From Pseudonocardia sp. (GTDB taxonomy: Bacteria > Actinomycetota > Actinomycetes > Mycobacteriales > Pseudonocardiaceae), in contig JAJCYC010000320.1 in the NCBI GenBank assembly GCA_029263115.1, positions 1-36,796 on the forward strand: 36,796 nucleotides of DNA, given 5' to 3'. Under the pieces are notes generated by a model. It was given only the letters and a program-made list of their open reading frames with translations. It did not search any database and was not told the DNA's origin. The position numbers were made by a program, and so were the translations under genes. Positions within the stretch are counted from its first letter, which is position 1. Each line of letters begins with the position of its first letter. Positions 16,859 through 25,532 of this stretch are shown piece after piece.

Positions 16859-18057
16859 TGTCGAGGTCGTCGGTCCCGCGCCGGCTCGGCCGCATCCGTC
16901 CTGCGGCCGGGGCGGTCGTGCCCCGGTTGCGCCGCGCCGTTACCCGGGCGGTCGCGGTGGCTGCGGTAGTCATGTTGTGCACGGCCGCCGCACCCGATCT
17001 GCGCGAGCCCGCTCCGCCTCCACCGGTTCCGACCGCCGCGCCGCTCCCGGTGAGCCACTGGCAGGGGCTGTTCGACGCCGAGTCGGCCGGCGAACGGCAG
17101 GCCAGCCTGCGGCTCAGTCGCTCGGCCGACAGCTGGGACCACTACAACCTCGCCTACCAGATCGACGCCAACGTCAGCCTGTTCCTGGCCACCGGGCAGG
17201 CGCGGTACGCCGATCTGGGCCTGACCATGGCCGAGAACATGATCGGGTCTGCCCGTCCCTCATCGAGTCTGCCGGCCAGCGGTTTCAAGGACGGTTACCG
17301 GGGTTGGGCCGCCACCCAGCTGAACTCCGGGGGGCAGGAACTGGCGCTGACCGAGAGCTACGCCTGGCGATACGTCACCCACCTCCTGGTGGCCCTGCGG
17401 TCCAGCCCGCTGTACGGCGACCCGTCGTACCTGACCCGCTACCAGCGCGTGCTCGAGTTCAGCGAGAAGCACATCTTCGAGAAGTGGTTCACCCGTGACC
17501 CGGTCAAGTTCATCTACCGCGAGCGGACTCACATGGCCGCGCACTGGGCGTACATCTCGATCGCGCTGGCCAAGGTCACCTCGGACAACGGTCTGCGCAA
17601 GCGCTACCGGGAGGTGGCCGCCAAGATCGATGACGATCTGCCCAACTACCCGTCCTCGCTGCGTGGCCAGTTGATGGCGAGCCGCTCCGAGCCGATGGCG
17701 TACTGGTGGAGCGACGTGTGGGGGCGGAAGACCGGTAACGGTCAGGACATCGCGCACGGCAACGGTGTCATCTCCTATGTGGCGGCCTCGTGCGACTGGG
17801 GTGCCGGCTGGACCAGCGAGGAGATGTCCCGGTTCTCCCGGACGTTGACCGCCTTCGTCCTGGGCCGGGACGGGCGCTACCCGGAGTTCGTGAACGGGCG
17901 AGGCAGCGGCACCGGCTGGTTGGCCGACGGGTTCGTGAAGCTCGGGCGCTACAACCCGGCGGTGCAGCGGGCTCTCGAGCAGCACGGAGTGCAGAACTCG
18001 CAGTTCCACGCCTCGATGGCGTTGAACGCGCACCTCCTCGCCACCGCCCGACCCTGA
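16858..18057 (+). CDS. secreted alpha-helical toroid-like protein of the glycan operon, function unknown
   Basis: The ATG at 16858 shares one base with the flippase stop; in-frame GTG codons at 16852 and 16855 are less likely. 399 residues. An Arg-rich start followed by AVTRAVAVAAVVMLCTAAAP is a signal peptide or anchor, then a Pro-rich spacer. The mature part is helical with aromatic, repeated motifs (SWDHYNLAYQIDANVSLFLA, ESYAWRYVTHLLVAL, HMAAHWAYISIALAKV, PMAYWWSDVWGRK), typical of (alpha/alpha)-toroid carbohydrate-active proteins such as lyases, epimerases or unsaturated glycoside hydrolases. No catalytic residues can be assigned. Placement suggests cutting, editing or binding of the exported polymer. 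Confidence 0.7.
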   Translation: MSRSSVPRRLGRIRPAAGAVVPRLRRAVTRAVAVAAVVMLCTAAAPDLREPAPPPPVPTAAPLPVSHWQGLFDAESAGERQASLRLSRSADSWDHYNLAYQIDANVSLFLATGQARYADLGLTMAENMIGSARPSSSLPASGFKDGYRGWAATQLNSGGQELALTESYAWRYVTHLLVALRSSPLYGDPSYLTRYQRVLEFSEKHIFEKWFTRDPVKFIYRERTHMAAHWAYISIALAKVTSDNGLRKRYREVAAKIDDDLPNYPSSLRGQLMASRSEPMAYWWSDVWGRKTGNGQDIAHGNGVISYVAASCDWGAGWTSEEMSRFSRTLTAFVLGRDGRYPEFVNGRGSGTGWLADGFVKLGRYNPAVQRALEQHGVQNSQFHASMALNAHLLATARP

Positions 18058-18068
18058 CGGGGGATCGC

Positions 18069-19331
18069 GTGGACGTCGTCTACCTCCACCAGTACTACGG
18101 CACGCCGGAGATGCAGGGCGGCACTCGGTCCTACGAGTTCTCCCGCAGGCTGGTGGAGCGCGGGCACCGGGTGCACATGATCACTGCAGCTCCGCTGGAG
18201 GACTCGAACCGGCGCGAGGGCTGCTGGTGGACGACCGAGGCGGCGGGCGTGACCGTGCACTGGTGCGGCGTGCCCTACTCCAACCATATGGGGTTCCGGG
18301 ACCGAATCCGGGCCTTCAGCCGGTTCGCGGTTCGTGCCTCCTTCCGGGCGTCCGGGCTGCCCGCCGACCTGGTGTTCGCCACCAGCACGCCGTTGACCAT
18401 CGCGGTGCCGGGCGGGATCGCGTCGCGGCGGCTGCGGGTCCCCATGGTCTTCGAGGTCCGCGACGTGTGGCCCGAGGTGCCGATCGCCATGGGGGTGCTG
18501 GGGAACCCGACGGCTCGGCGGGCGGCCCTGGCCCTGGAGTCGTGGGCCTACCGCAGCTCTGCGGCCCTGATCGCGCTGTCGCCCGACATGGCCCGCAGCA
18601 TCAGCACGAGGTTCCCGGAGATACCGGTGACCGTCGTGCCGAACTCGTCGGACCTGGACCTGTTCGCCGAGCCGGACGCCGCCATGGTTGCGGCCGTCCG
18701 GGCCGATCGGGCATGGCTGGGGCGTCGCCCACTGCTGCTGTACGCCGGTACCTTCGGCGACGCCAACGACCTGGGGTACCTGGTGCGGGTGGCCGAGGTG
18801 CTGCGCTCCACCGCCCCGGAGGTCCGGATACTGCTGGTGGGGGAGGGAAAGGACGAGGGCGCGTTGGAGCGGCTCGCCCGTGACCGAGGGGTGTGGGAGC
18901 GCAACCTGTTCGTCGAGCCGCCGGTCGCCAAGAACCGGATGCCGGCGCTGTTCGGGGCGGCCGACCTGTGCGCGTCGGTGTTCGCGGACGTTCCGGCGTT
19001 GTCCGCCAACTCGCCCAACAAGGTGTTCGACGCCTTCGCCGCCGGCCGACCCGTGGTCATCAACAACGGTGGCTGGCTCGAGGAGGTCCTCGACGAGTCC
19101 GGCGCGGGCTTCGCCGTTCCAGCTAGGGACCCCGCCGCGGCGGCTGAACTGATCGCTCGTCGGATCACCGATCCGAATTGGCTCGCGGGGGCCGGTTCAG
19201 CCGCGGCGGAGCTGGCCGAAGGCCGGTTCAACCGCGATCGCTTGTTCGAGGCGTGGGAGCGGGTGTTGCTCGACGCCGCCGCCGCTGGTCGACCCCGGGA
19301 GAGCCGTCGAGTAGTCAGCCGCGGCCGGTGA
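18069..19331 (+). CDS. family 4 glycosyltransferase (WbuB-like)
   Basis: The GTG at 18069 follows GGGGGAT; 420 residues. The N-terminal VDVVYLHQYYGTPEMQGGTR and the Asp-rich donor domain containing LLYAGTFGDANDLGYLVR, LLVGEGKDEGALERLA and SPNKVFDAFAAGRPVVI are typical of GT4 GT-B enzymes, closest in look to WbuB-type aminosugar transferases. It should add a sugar to the lipid-linked unit on the cytoplasmic face. It is the only clear glycosyltransferase in the operon apart from the initiating enzyme, so the repeat unit made here may be as small as a disaccharide unless further transferases lie elsewhere. The end overlaps the opposing GNAT-like gene by 17 bases. Confidence 0.88.
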   Translation: MDVVYLHQYYGTPEMQGGTRSYEFSRRLVERGHRVHMITAAPLEDSNRREGCWWTTEAAGVTVHWCGVPYSNHMGFRDRIRAFSRFAVRASFRASGLPADLVFATSTPLTIAVPGGIASRRLRVPMVFEVRDVWPEVPIAMGVLGNPTARRAALALESWAYRSSAALIALSPDMARSISTRFPEIPVTVVPNSSDLDLFAEPDAAMVAAVRADRAWLGRRPLLLYAGTFGDANDLGYLVRVAEVLRSTAPEVRILLVGEGKDEGALERLARDRGVWERNLFVEPPVAKNRMPALFGAADLCASVFADVPALSANSPNKVFDAFAAGRPVVINNGGWLEEVLDESGAGFAVPARDPAAAAELIARRITDPNWLAGAGSAAAELAEGRFNRDRLFEAWERVLLDAAAAGRPRESRRVVSRGR

Positions 19332-20169
19332 ACCGGTAGTACTGGTGCGGCCGAACCCGACGGAGGAACTGGTCTGGGCCCGGGGCGAACCAAGCCCTGG
19401 CCGGTAGCGGCGACACGACGAGGCCGATCCGCCGCTTGAACTCGTTGAGCCCGAGGTCGTCGCGCACGTGCAACCCGTGCATCACCTCGACCAGGGCGGG
19501 CTGGCGAGAGACCAGGGTGGCGAACGCGTGGAACAGGCAGATCGAGGCCCGGGCAGCCAACCCTTCGTTGTTGACGTACACCATGTCGTGGTAGGCCGCG
19601 CGGTCGACCGCGAAGGTCATCGAGAAGCCGAGCAGGCGCTGGTCACGTACCGCGGCCAGGATCACCCCCCGCCCAGGGAAGTAGGACTCGATGTTGCGTT
19701 TGAACTGCGCGATGGGCGGCAGGCCGATGCCCGGATCGCGGGCGTGTGCGGCCGAGGCCACCTCATAGCCCTGGTCCAGGATGAGGTCGGGGCTCTCCAG
19801 CGCGACGATGTCCACCGCGCGCATGCCCTGCCGGAGGTACCGTCGCGGCGTCTGGCTCAGCCGCGACATGTCGTAGCTCTGCGGATCGGGCAACGTGTGC
19901 GCTGGCAGGCAGGCATCGGATCGATCCGCTGCGTCGTCGATCAGCCGAGCGCGAAACCCGATACAGCGCCGGGCCGGCCGGGTCGCCTCGTCGGGGGTGA
20001 GCCTTGCGAGGTGGTGAACGGGCTGGAAGACGAACGGCCGCGATTCCATCCACCACCGGCCGAGGTGCTCGACCGGCCTCCGCCCGCGTATGTCCTGCCA
20101 CTCCGCGCACTGCGCCTCGGTGAGTTCCGGCAGTCGCGCGGCGTCCCAACTGATGGCGCACAGGGTCAT
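19315..20169 (-). CDS. GNAT-like/FemAB-like acyltransferase
   Basis: 284 residues from ATG 20169, preceded by GAGGTGG. The segment RGVILAAVRDQRLLGFSMTF is a GNAT-type strand-turn, followed by VDRAAYHDMVYVNNEGLAARASICLFHAFATLV and EVMHGLHVRDDLGLNEFKRRIG. The last resembles the 'GL...K..lG/F' C-terminal helix of GNAT and FemAB-type transferases that N-acylate amino sugars or lipid-linked substrates. The N-terminal half is rich in Arg and Trp and not recognised. It is divergent from the FemAB-like gene and shares its iron-box region. It could acylate the 4-amino sugar of the glycan. Confidence is fair for the fold, low for the substrate. Confidence 0.55.
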   Translation of the reverse strand: MTLCAISWDAARLPELTEAQCAEWQDIRGRRPVEHLGRWWMESRPFVFQPVHHLARLTPDEATRPARRCIGFRARLIDDAADRSDACLPAHTLPDPQSYDMSRLSQTPRRYLRQGMRAVDIVALESPDLILDQGYEVASAAHARDPGIGLPPIAQFKRNIESYFPGRGVILAAVRDQRLLGFSMTFAVDRAAYHDMVYVNNEGLAARASICLFHAFATLVSRQPALVEVMHGLHVRDDLGLNEFKRRIGLVVSPLPARAWFAPGPDQFLRRVRPHQYYRFTGRG

Positions 20170-20235
20170 CTCGGCACCACCTCAACCTCGCCAACCCACT
20201 CTCGCGGCGGCCGCCTGAGAGTTCGATCCACTCGC

Positions 20236-20258
20236 TATAGTAGCTGAGGCAAACCTAA
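20236..20258 (+). promoter_or_regulatory. iron-box promoter of the FemAB-like gene
   Basis: GTAGCTGAGGCAAACCTAA at 20240-20258 matches the DtxR/IdeR consensus at 15 of 19 positions. The near-consensus -10 TATAGT lies at 20236-20241, overlapping the box by two bases, the same layout as at 484-507. No clear -35 is seen. The box lies in the 120-bp gap between divergent genes and could also affect the GNAT-like gene starting at 20169. Confidence 0.65.
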
Positions 20259-20289
20259 CTTATTCGAGTCGTGAGAAGGGCTACACGAC

Positions 20290-21228
20290 ATGGGGCGAAT
20301 GCCCGCGCACCTGCTTCCCGACCGAGGGGCGGCCGCCACCGGTCCCGACTTCTTCCGCTGTGCCCAGTTCCTCCAGGCGGAGAGCGTCACCCATTCCCTG
20401 GTGGTCGCGGACGGCCTGGTCGCGTTACCGGTCATCGTGCGTGACGTCGATGACCATGGGCGCGATGCCGTATCGCCCTACGGGTACCCCGGCGGCGAGC
20501 TGAACGCCGAACCACCGCATGCGGCGGACATCGACTTCGCCGCTACCGGGCTGATCAGCCTCTTCGTCCGGGAGCGGCTCGGCGCGCCCGCGCTGCTCGG
20601 CGGCACCGTGCAATCCGTCGTCCGGGTGCACGAGCCGACCAGGCCGCGTGCGGTGACCTCCCGGATCCGGACCAAGGCGCGTAGCAACGAGCGGCTCGGT
20701 TACCGGTTCGAATGGGTGCCCGGCGGTGAGATCCCCGAGGAAAAGGTGCGAGCCTTCGAGCGGGCCTACGCCGAGTCGATGAACCGCGTAGGCGCCGCCG
20801 AGCGCTACTACTTCGGCCTGGACTACTTGCGGACCTGCCTCGCTTCGCCGGCGGCCAACCTGGCGATGGTGACCGGCCCGGACGGCGACCTCGCGGCGGC
20901 CGCCATCGCGGTGATCAGTGACGGCTGCCTGCACTCCTACCTGACGGGCACCTCCGCGGCGCATCTGGCCACCTCGCCGCACAAGAACGTGGTGCTCGGG
21001 CTGATGGACGTGGCCGACGAGCAGGGGTTGCCGCTCAACCTCGGCGGAGGGGTGGGCGGCCAGGACTCGCTGGACCATTACAAGAGCCGGTTCGCGAACT
21101 CAAGCTGGGACTTCGTCACCCACCGGGTGGTGTGCGATCCGGAGGCCTACGCCCGACGCTCCACCGGGCGCGCGGCTGGTGACTACTTCCCGGCCTACCG
21201 TGCGCCACTCGGCTCAGCCCTCGGGTAG
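20290..21228 (+). CDS. FemAB/GNAT-superfamily acyl- or aminoacyl-transferase-like protein
   Basis: 312 residues from ATG 20290, ten bases after GAGAAGGG. The N-terminal half holds a first GNAT-like module (GLVALPVIVRDV, AVSPYGYPGG). The second half carries YYFGLDYLRTCLAS, DGDLAAAAIAVISDGCLHSYLTG and the ending GGGVGGQDSLDHYKSRFANSSWDF, close to the 'G..GL..FK..F' terminal motif of FemAB/BioF2-like (Acetyltransf_6) proteins. Members transfer amino acids from tRNA onto lipid II or acyl groups onto sugars, often in polysaccharide clusters. Here an iron box controls it directly. It overlaps the end of the opposing M1 peptidase gene by 15 bases. Confidence 0.7.
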   Translation: MGRMPAHLLPDRGAAATGPDFFRCAQFLQAESVTHSLVVADGLVALPVIVRDVDDHGRDAVSPYGYPGGELNAEPPHAADIDFAATGLISLFVRERLGAPALLGGTVQSVVRVHEPTRPRAVTSRIRTKARSNERLGYRFEWVPGGEIPEEKVRAFERAYAESMNRVGAAERYYFGLDYLRTCLASPAANLAMVTGPDGDLAAAAIAVISDGCLHSYLTGTSAAHLATSPHKNVVLGLMDVADEQGLPLNLGGGVGGQDSLDHYKSRFANSSWDFVTHRVVCDPEAYARRSTGRAAGDYFPAYRAPLGSALG

Positions 21229-22644
21229 AGCGCCGTACTCGCGGAGGCGGGCCAGCACCAGCGGTTGGTCGGTGAACGCGGCGGCCAGGTCGGCGGGGGC
21301 GGCCACCCGGTGCGCGTTGTCCACCAGATACCCGCGCAGGTTGGCGTCGAAGGCCGGGCCGAGCTCGGCTCGCAGTTCGGTGAGCACCGCCCCGCCCTGC
21401 TGGTACACCGCCTCGTTGTACAGCGGCCGCCCACCATGGCGCGCCCAGTGCGACATCGGTCGCCCCAGCTGACCGCGCAGTTGCGGCCGGATGTCCGGCA
21501 GCCGGTAGGCGTACTTCTCGCCGAGCACCACGGCCTCGCCGAGCGTCGCGAACGACTCGTCCAGCCACGGGTCCCGGGCCTGGTTGTTGCCGACCAGGCC
21601 GTGGAAATACTGGTGGGCCAGCTCGTGCGCGACCAGCACCGCGGGCCCGGCCCGGTCGCCCAGCTGCACCGCGCCCGGGAACTCCCAGCCGCCACTGTGC
21701 CCTGGCACGACCGTCGCCCACAGGTCCGCGTACGGGAACGGCCCGAAGGTTCCCACCAGCTTGTCGATCGAGGTCGACAGCGCAGCGGTCCACTCCGCCG
21801 CGGCGGCCTTCGTGCCGGAGCTCGGGACGGCCAGGTGCACCCGGACGCCGTTCACCCCGGTCTCGCTGATCTGGTAGCGACCCACGCTGACCGTCACGTC
21901 GCGGACCGCGTCGGCCTGGAACCGGTGCACGGTGGTTCCGGGCGTACTGCCGGAGATCTGGCTCACCCGGCGGCCCACCCCCGCGACCTGCAGCCCCGTC
22001 GGGACGGTCACGTCGAGGGCGGTCAGGGTGAAGGCCTCGCTGGTCGCCGTCTCGCCATAGACCGGCTCAGCCGGGTCCCGGGTCCACCCGTGACCCCGCA
22101 CCCAGGACAGCAGTGGGAAGGCCGAGCCGAACCAGGCCGTCCCGGTGTCCGGGTCATGGCCGACCCGCTCGGAGGAGTTGCGCCCCAGCCGCAGCTCGAA
22201 GCCCAGGCCGGCGCGCACCGACTGACCGGGCGCCAGGCACCTGGACAGCGGCAACTCGACGAGGGTACCCGGAGCGCCGGTGTGGGCACCCGCCGCCTGC
22301 ACGTTCGGCACCACCGGCGCGCCGTCCACCGAAGCGGTGGTGACGGTCAGCGAGCTGCCGGTCCTGCCCATCGGGGGGTTGTTCGGCCAGGCCCGGAACA
22401 CCAGCTCGCAGGTCGGCGCGTCCGGCGTGAACCGGACGGACACGTCCCCGGTGGCGGTGGCCAGGTCCGGAGCCACCGTGTACCGCAGCTCCACCTGCGG
22501 GCGCTGAGCCCACAGCCGCTCGTCGTAGTCGGAGATGGATCGGGCCGGATGGCGGGTGTCGCCGGGAGGTTCGGAGCCGGTGGACAGCCCGCACCCGGAC
22601 AGCCCCAGCGACATGAGCATCGCGAGCGGGAGCGCGGCTCTCAC
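21214..22644 (-). CDS. M1-family zinc metallopeptidase lipoprotein
   Basis: 476 residues from GTG 22644. A signal peptide with lipobox LSGC (Cys18) predicts an extracellular lipoprotein. The zinc site HELAH at 340-344 is followed 18 residues later by Glu363 in DESFA, the exact HExxH-x18-E spacing of gluzincin aminopeptidases. The substrate-side GxMEN motif is replaced by GGWEFPG, keeping the Glu but not Met or Asn. The N-terminal beta domain of M1 enzymes is present (VELRYTVAPDLATATGDVSV). The protein is far shorter than aminopeptidase N (about 850) because the C-terminal helical domain is missing, as in other secreted short M1 proteins. It probably trims extracellular peptides. It lies at the right edge of the accessory island. 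Confidence 0.85.
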   Translation of the reverse strand: MRAALPLAMLMSLGLSGCGLSTGSEPPGDTRHPARSISDYDERLWAQRPQVELRYTVAPDLATATGDVSVRFTPDAPTCELVFRAWPNNPPMGRTGSSLTVTTASVDGAPVVPNVQAAGAHTGAPGTLVELPLSRCLAPGQSVRAGLGFELRLGRNSSERVGHDPDTGTAWFGSAFPLLSWVRGHGWTRDPAEPVYGETATSEAFTLTALDVTVPTGLQVAGVGRRVSQISGSTPGTTVHRFQADAVRDVTVSVGRYQISETGVNGVRVHLAVPSSGTKAAAAEWTAALSTSIDKLVGTFGPFPYADLWATVVPGHSGGWEFPGAVQLGDRAGPAVLVAHELAHQYFHGLVGNNQARDPWLDESFATLGEAVVLGEKYAYRLPDIRPQLRGQLGRPMSHWARHGGRPLYNEAVYQQGGAVLTELRAELGPAFDANLRGYLVDNAHRVAAPADLAAAFTDQPLVLARLREYGALPEG

Positions 22645-22733
22645 CCGCCCGCCGCCCTGTGATCAAGCATGCTTGCGAAAGTAGTCGGTCCGCACCGACC
22701 GCGGAGACGATCGCCCGCCTTCAGCCGGCCCAC

Positions 22734-23435
22734 TCAGATGCGGTGTTGCAGGGCGTCGGCGGCTGCCAGCAGGTTGGCTGCCCAGCGGGCGCCAGGTCGG
22801 CGGCCGATCCGGTCGACCGGGCCGGACACCGACACCGCCGCGATCACCTGGCCGGTGCCATTGCGCACCGGCGCGGACACGCTGGCCACCCCGGACTCGC
22901 GCTCGGCCACGCTCTGCGCCCAGCCCCGGCGCCGCACGTCCAGCAGCGTGCGCTCGGTGAAGGCGGCCTCGGTCAGCACCGCCCGCTGGGTGGCGGGGTC
23001 GGCCCACGCGACCAGCACCTTCGCTCCCGAGCCGGCGGTCATCGGTAGCCGGCTGCCCACCGGGACCGTGTCGCGCAACCCGCTGGACTGTTCCGAGGCG
23101 GCCACGCAGACCCGTTGCATGCCGTCGCGGCGGTAGAGCTGCACGCTCTCTCCGGTGAGGTCGCGCAGCCGGGGGAGCACGGCGGCGGCGGCCTCCAGCA
23201 GCGCATCGCCGGAGCGCGCGGCCAGCTCGCCCAGCGTGGGTCCGGGCCGCCAGCGACCGTCCGCGCCCCGGTGCAGCAGCCCGTGGGTCTCCAGGCCGAC
23301 CGCGAGCCGGTGCGCGGTGGCCCGGGGCAGCCCGGTGCGCTCGCACAGCTCGGCCAGCCCGCACGGCTCGGCCGCAGTGGCCCAGAGAACCCCGACTGCC
23401 TTGTCCAGCACGCCGATACCGCTATGCTGTCTCAC
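22734..23435 (-). CDS. IclR-family transcriptional regulator of leuCD (LeuR/NdgR type)
   Basis: 233 residues from GTG 23435. An N-terminal winged helix-turn-helix (GLAELCERTGLPRATAHRLA) is followed by an IclR effector domain (GSRLPMTAGSGAKVLVAWA, ASVSAPVRNGTGQVIAAVSV). It is divergent from leuC, the same order as in mycobacteria and Streptomyces, where the ortholog (NdgR) controls leucine and other amino acid genes. No ribosome site precedes the start; a minus-strand -10 TAGTAT (23447-23442) ends six bases before it, so the transcript is probably leaderless. It likely regulates leuCD and itself through the dyad at 23448-23468. Confidence 0.88.
   Translation of the reverse strand: MRQHSGIGVLDKAVGVLWATAAEPCGLAELCERTGLPRATAHRLAVGLETHGLLHRGADGRWRPGPTLGELAARSGDALLEAAAAVLPRLRDLTGESVQLYRRDGMQRVCVAASEQSSGLRDTVPVGSRLPMTAGSGAKVLVAWADPATQRAVLTEAAFTERTLLDVRRRGWAQSVAERESGVASVSAPVRNGTGQVIAAVSVSGPVDRIGRRPGARWAANLLAAADALQHRI
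23401..23428 (+). promoter_or_regulatory. leuC promoter
   Basis: TTGTCC at 23401-23406 and TATGCT at 23423-23428 are separated by 16 bp, a good -35/-10 pair for transcription starting near 23435. The promoter lies within the 5' end of the divergent regulator gene. The operator dyad falls downstream of the start. Confidence 0.5.
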
Positions 23436-23447
23436 AAGCCGATACTA

Positions 23448-23468
23448 ACTTCCCGAAATGTGGGAAGT
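23448..23468. promoter_or_regulatory. dyad operator between leuR and leuC
   Basis: ACTTCCC (23448-23454) and GGGAAGT (23462-23468) form a perfect 7-bp inverted repeat around seven bases. It sits upstream of and next to the TAGTAT -10 element of the regulator gene and downstream of the leuC start point, so one bound IclR-type dimer could repress both. A direct repeat GCCGATAC at 23412-23419 and 23438-23445 is a further candidate site. Confidence 0.6.
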
Positions 23469-23496
23469 CCAGGCCGTCCGGAGACGAGGAGGCGAG

Positions 23497-24909
23497 ATGG
23501 GCAAGACGCTCGCGGAGAAGGTGTGGGACTCCCACCTGGTGCGCCGGGGCGAGGGTGCCGAGCCGGACCTGCTGTACATAGACCTGCACCTGGTGCACGA
23601 GGTCACCAGCCCGCAGGCGTTCGACGGGCTGCGGCTGGCCGGCCGTCCGGTGCGCCGGCCCGACCTGACCCTGGCCACCGAGGACCACAACGTCCCGACC
23701 ACGGACGTGCTGCTGCCGATCGCCGACGAGGTGTCGCGCACCCAGGTGGAGACGCTGCGCCGCAACTGCGCGGAGTTCGGCGTCACGCTGTACCCGATGA
23801 ACCACGCCGAGCAGGGCATCGTGCACGTGGTCGGCCCGCAGCTGGGGCTCACCCAGCCCGGGATGACCGTGGTCTGCGGCGACAGTCACACCTCCACGCA
23901 CGGGGCGTTCGGCGCGATGGCGTTCGGCATCGGCACCTCCGAGGTGGAGCACGTGCTGGCCACTCAGACCCTGCCGCTGCGGCCGTTCAAGACCATGGCG
24001 ATCAACGTCAACAGCGCCGACGGCCGGCTGCGGTCGGGGGTGACCAGCAAGGACGTCGTGCTGGCCATCATCGCCCAGATCGGCACCGGCGGCGGCCAGG
24101 GCTACGTGCTGGAGTACCGGGGCAACGTCATCGAGAACCTCTCGATGGAGGCCCGGATGACGGTCTGCAACATGTCCATCGAGGCCGGTGCCCGGGCCGG
24201 GATGATCGCCCCGGACGAGGTCACCTTCGACTACCTCCAGGGCCGTGACCACGCCCCGAGGGGCGCCGACTGGGACGAGGCGGTCGAGGCCTGGCGTGAG
24301 CTGCGCACCGACGACGACGCCGGGTTCGACGCCGTCGTCGACATCGACGGCGACACGCTGACCCCGTTCGTCACCTGGGGCACCAATCCCGGCCAGGGCC
24401 TGCCGCTCAGCGAGCGGGTGCCCGACCCGGCCCGGATCGCGGACGAGAACGAGCGGTTCGCCGCCGAGAGGGCGCTGACCTACATGGGGCTGACCGCCGG
24501 CATGCCGTTGCGCGAGGTGCCGGTGGACACCGTCTTCGTCGGGTCCTGCACCAACGGCCGGATCGAGGACCTGCGCGCGGTCGCGGACGTGCTCAAGGGC
24601 CGCAAGGTCGCGGACAGCGTGCGGATGCTGGTGGTGCCCGGATCGATGCGGGTGCTGCACCAGGCCGAGGACGAAGGGCTGAACAAGATCTTCACCGACG
24701 CCGGCGCGGAGTGGCGTTCGGCCGGGTGCTCGATGTGCCTGGCGATGAACCCGGACAAGCTGGCCCCGGGGGAGCGCAGCGCGTCCACCTCGAACCGTAA
24801 CTTCGAGGGCCGCCAGGGCAAGGGCGGCCGCACCCACCTGGTGTCCCCGCTGGTCGCCGCCGCGACCGCCGTGCGCGGCACCCTGAGCAGCCCGGAGGAT
24901 CTGGACTGA
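23497..24909 (+). CDS. leuC: 3-isopropylmalate dehydratase large subunit
   Basis: The start at ATG 23497 is chosen over an upstream ATG at 23458 because AGGAGG lies at 23487-23492 and the protein then begins [15 protein letters not shown] as in LeuC orthologs; 470 residues. It carries the aconitase-family 4Fe-4S ligands in VGSCTNGR and [10 protein letters not shown], and the motifs [20 protein letters not shown] and [18 protein letters not shown]. With LeuD it isomerises 2-isopropylmalate to 3-isopropylmalate in leucine synthesis. The next start shares one base with its stop (TGATG). Regulation is most likely by the divergent IclR-type protein. Confidence 0.98.
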   Translation: MGKTLAEKVWDSHLVRRGEGAEPDLLYIDLHLVHEVTSPQAFDGLRLAGRPVRRPDLTLATEDHNVPTTDVLLPIADEVSRTQVETLRRNCAEFGVTLYPMNHAEQGIVHVVGPQLGLTQPGMTVVCGDSHTSTHGAFGAMAFGIGTSEVEHVLATQTLPLRPFKTMAINVNSADGRLRSGVTSKDVVLAIIAQIGTGGGQGYVLEYRGNVIENLSMEARMTVCNMSIEAGARAGMIAPDEVTFDYLQGRDHAPRGADWDEAVEAWRELRTDDDAGFDAVVDIDGDTLTPFVTWGTNPGQGLPLSERVPDPARIADENERFAAERALTYMGLTAGMPLREVPVDTVFVGSCTNGRIEDLRAVADVLKGRKVADSVRMLVVPGSMRVLHQAEDEGLNKIFTDAGAEWRSAGCSMCLAMNPDKLAPGERSASTSNRNFEGRQGKGGRTHLVSPLVAAATAVRGTLSSPEDLD

Positions 24910-25496
24910 TGGAACCGTTCAGCACGCACACCGGCATCGGCGTCCCGCTGCGCCGCTCCAACGTGGACACCGACCAGATCATCCCGGCGGCCTACCTCAA
25001 GCGGGTCACCCGCACCGGCTTCGAGGACGGACTGTTCTCCGCCTGGCGGTCCGACGAGAGCTTCATCCTCAACAAGCCGCCGTTCGACCGGGGCACGGTG
25101 CTGGTCGCCGGGCCGGACTTCGGCACCGGGTCGTCCCGCGAGCATGCCGTGTGGGCGCTGTCCGACTACGGGTTCCGGGTGGTGATCTCGTCCCGGTTCG
25201 CCGACATCTTCCGCGGCAACTCCGCCAAGCAGGGGCTGCTGGCCGCGCAGGTGGCCCAATCGGACGTGGAGCTGCTGTGGAAGCTGCTGGAGAACGAGCC
25301 GGGCACCCGGGTCGCCGTCGACCTCGCCGCGAAGACGATCGTCGCGAAGGACCTCACGGTGGCGTTCGAGATCGACGACTACACCCGCTGGCGGCTGCTC
25401 GAAGGGCTCGACGACATCGGGCTCACCCTGCGCAGCGCCGAGCTGATCGACCGGTTCGAGGCCGCCCGCCCCGGCCGACTGCCGTCCACCGGCTGA
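24909..25496 (+). CDS. leuD: 3-isopropylmalate dehydratase small subunit
   Basis: 195 residues, start coupled to the leuC stop. Hallmarks of the swivelling aconitase domain are [17 protein letters not shown] near the start, [21 protein letters not shown] for substrate binding, and [17 protein letters not shown]. It forms the heterodimer with LeuC. A 6-bp hairpin (CCGCCG/CGGCGG, 25517-25532) follows. Confidence 0.97.
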   Translation: MEPFSTHTGIGVPLRRSNVDTDQIIPAAYLKRVTRTGFEDGLFSAWRSDESFILNKPPFDRGTVLVAGPDFGTGSSREHAVWALSDYGFRVVISSRFADIFRGNSAKQGLLAAQVAQSDVELLWKLLENEPGTRVAVDLAAKTIVAKDLTVAFEIDDYTRWRLLEGLDDIGLTLRSAELIDRFEAARPGRLPSTG

Positions 25497-25516
25497 CCCG
25501 CACCCCCGGGCAACGA

Positions 25517-25532
25517 CCGCCGGCATCGGCGG
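25517..25532 (+). terminator. possible leuCD terminator hairpin
   Basis: CCGCCG at 25517-25522 and CGGCGG at 25527-25532 pair perfectly around a four-base loop, 20 bases after the leuD stop. No T-tract follows. Confidence 0.4.

Noticed and set aside
1-21228. Complete siderophore biosynthesis cluster
   Set aside because: No NRPS, NIS synthetase or catechol/hydroxamate-forming gene lies in the window, so a named siderophore cannot be supported.
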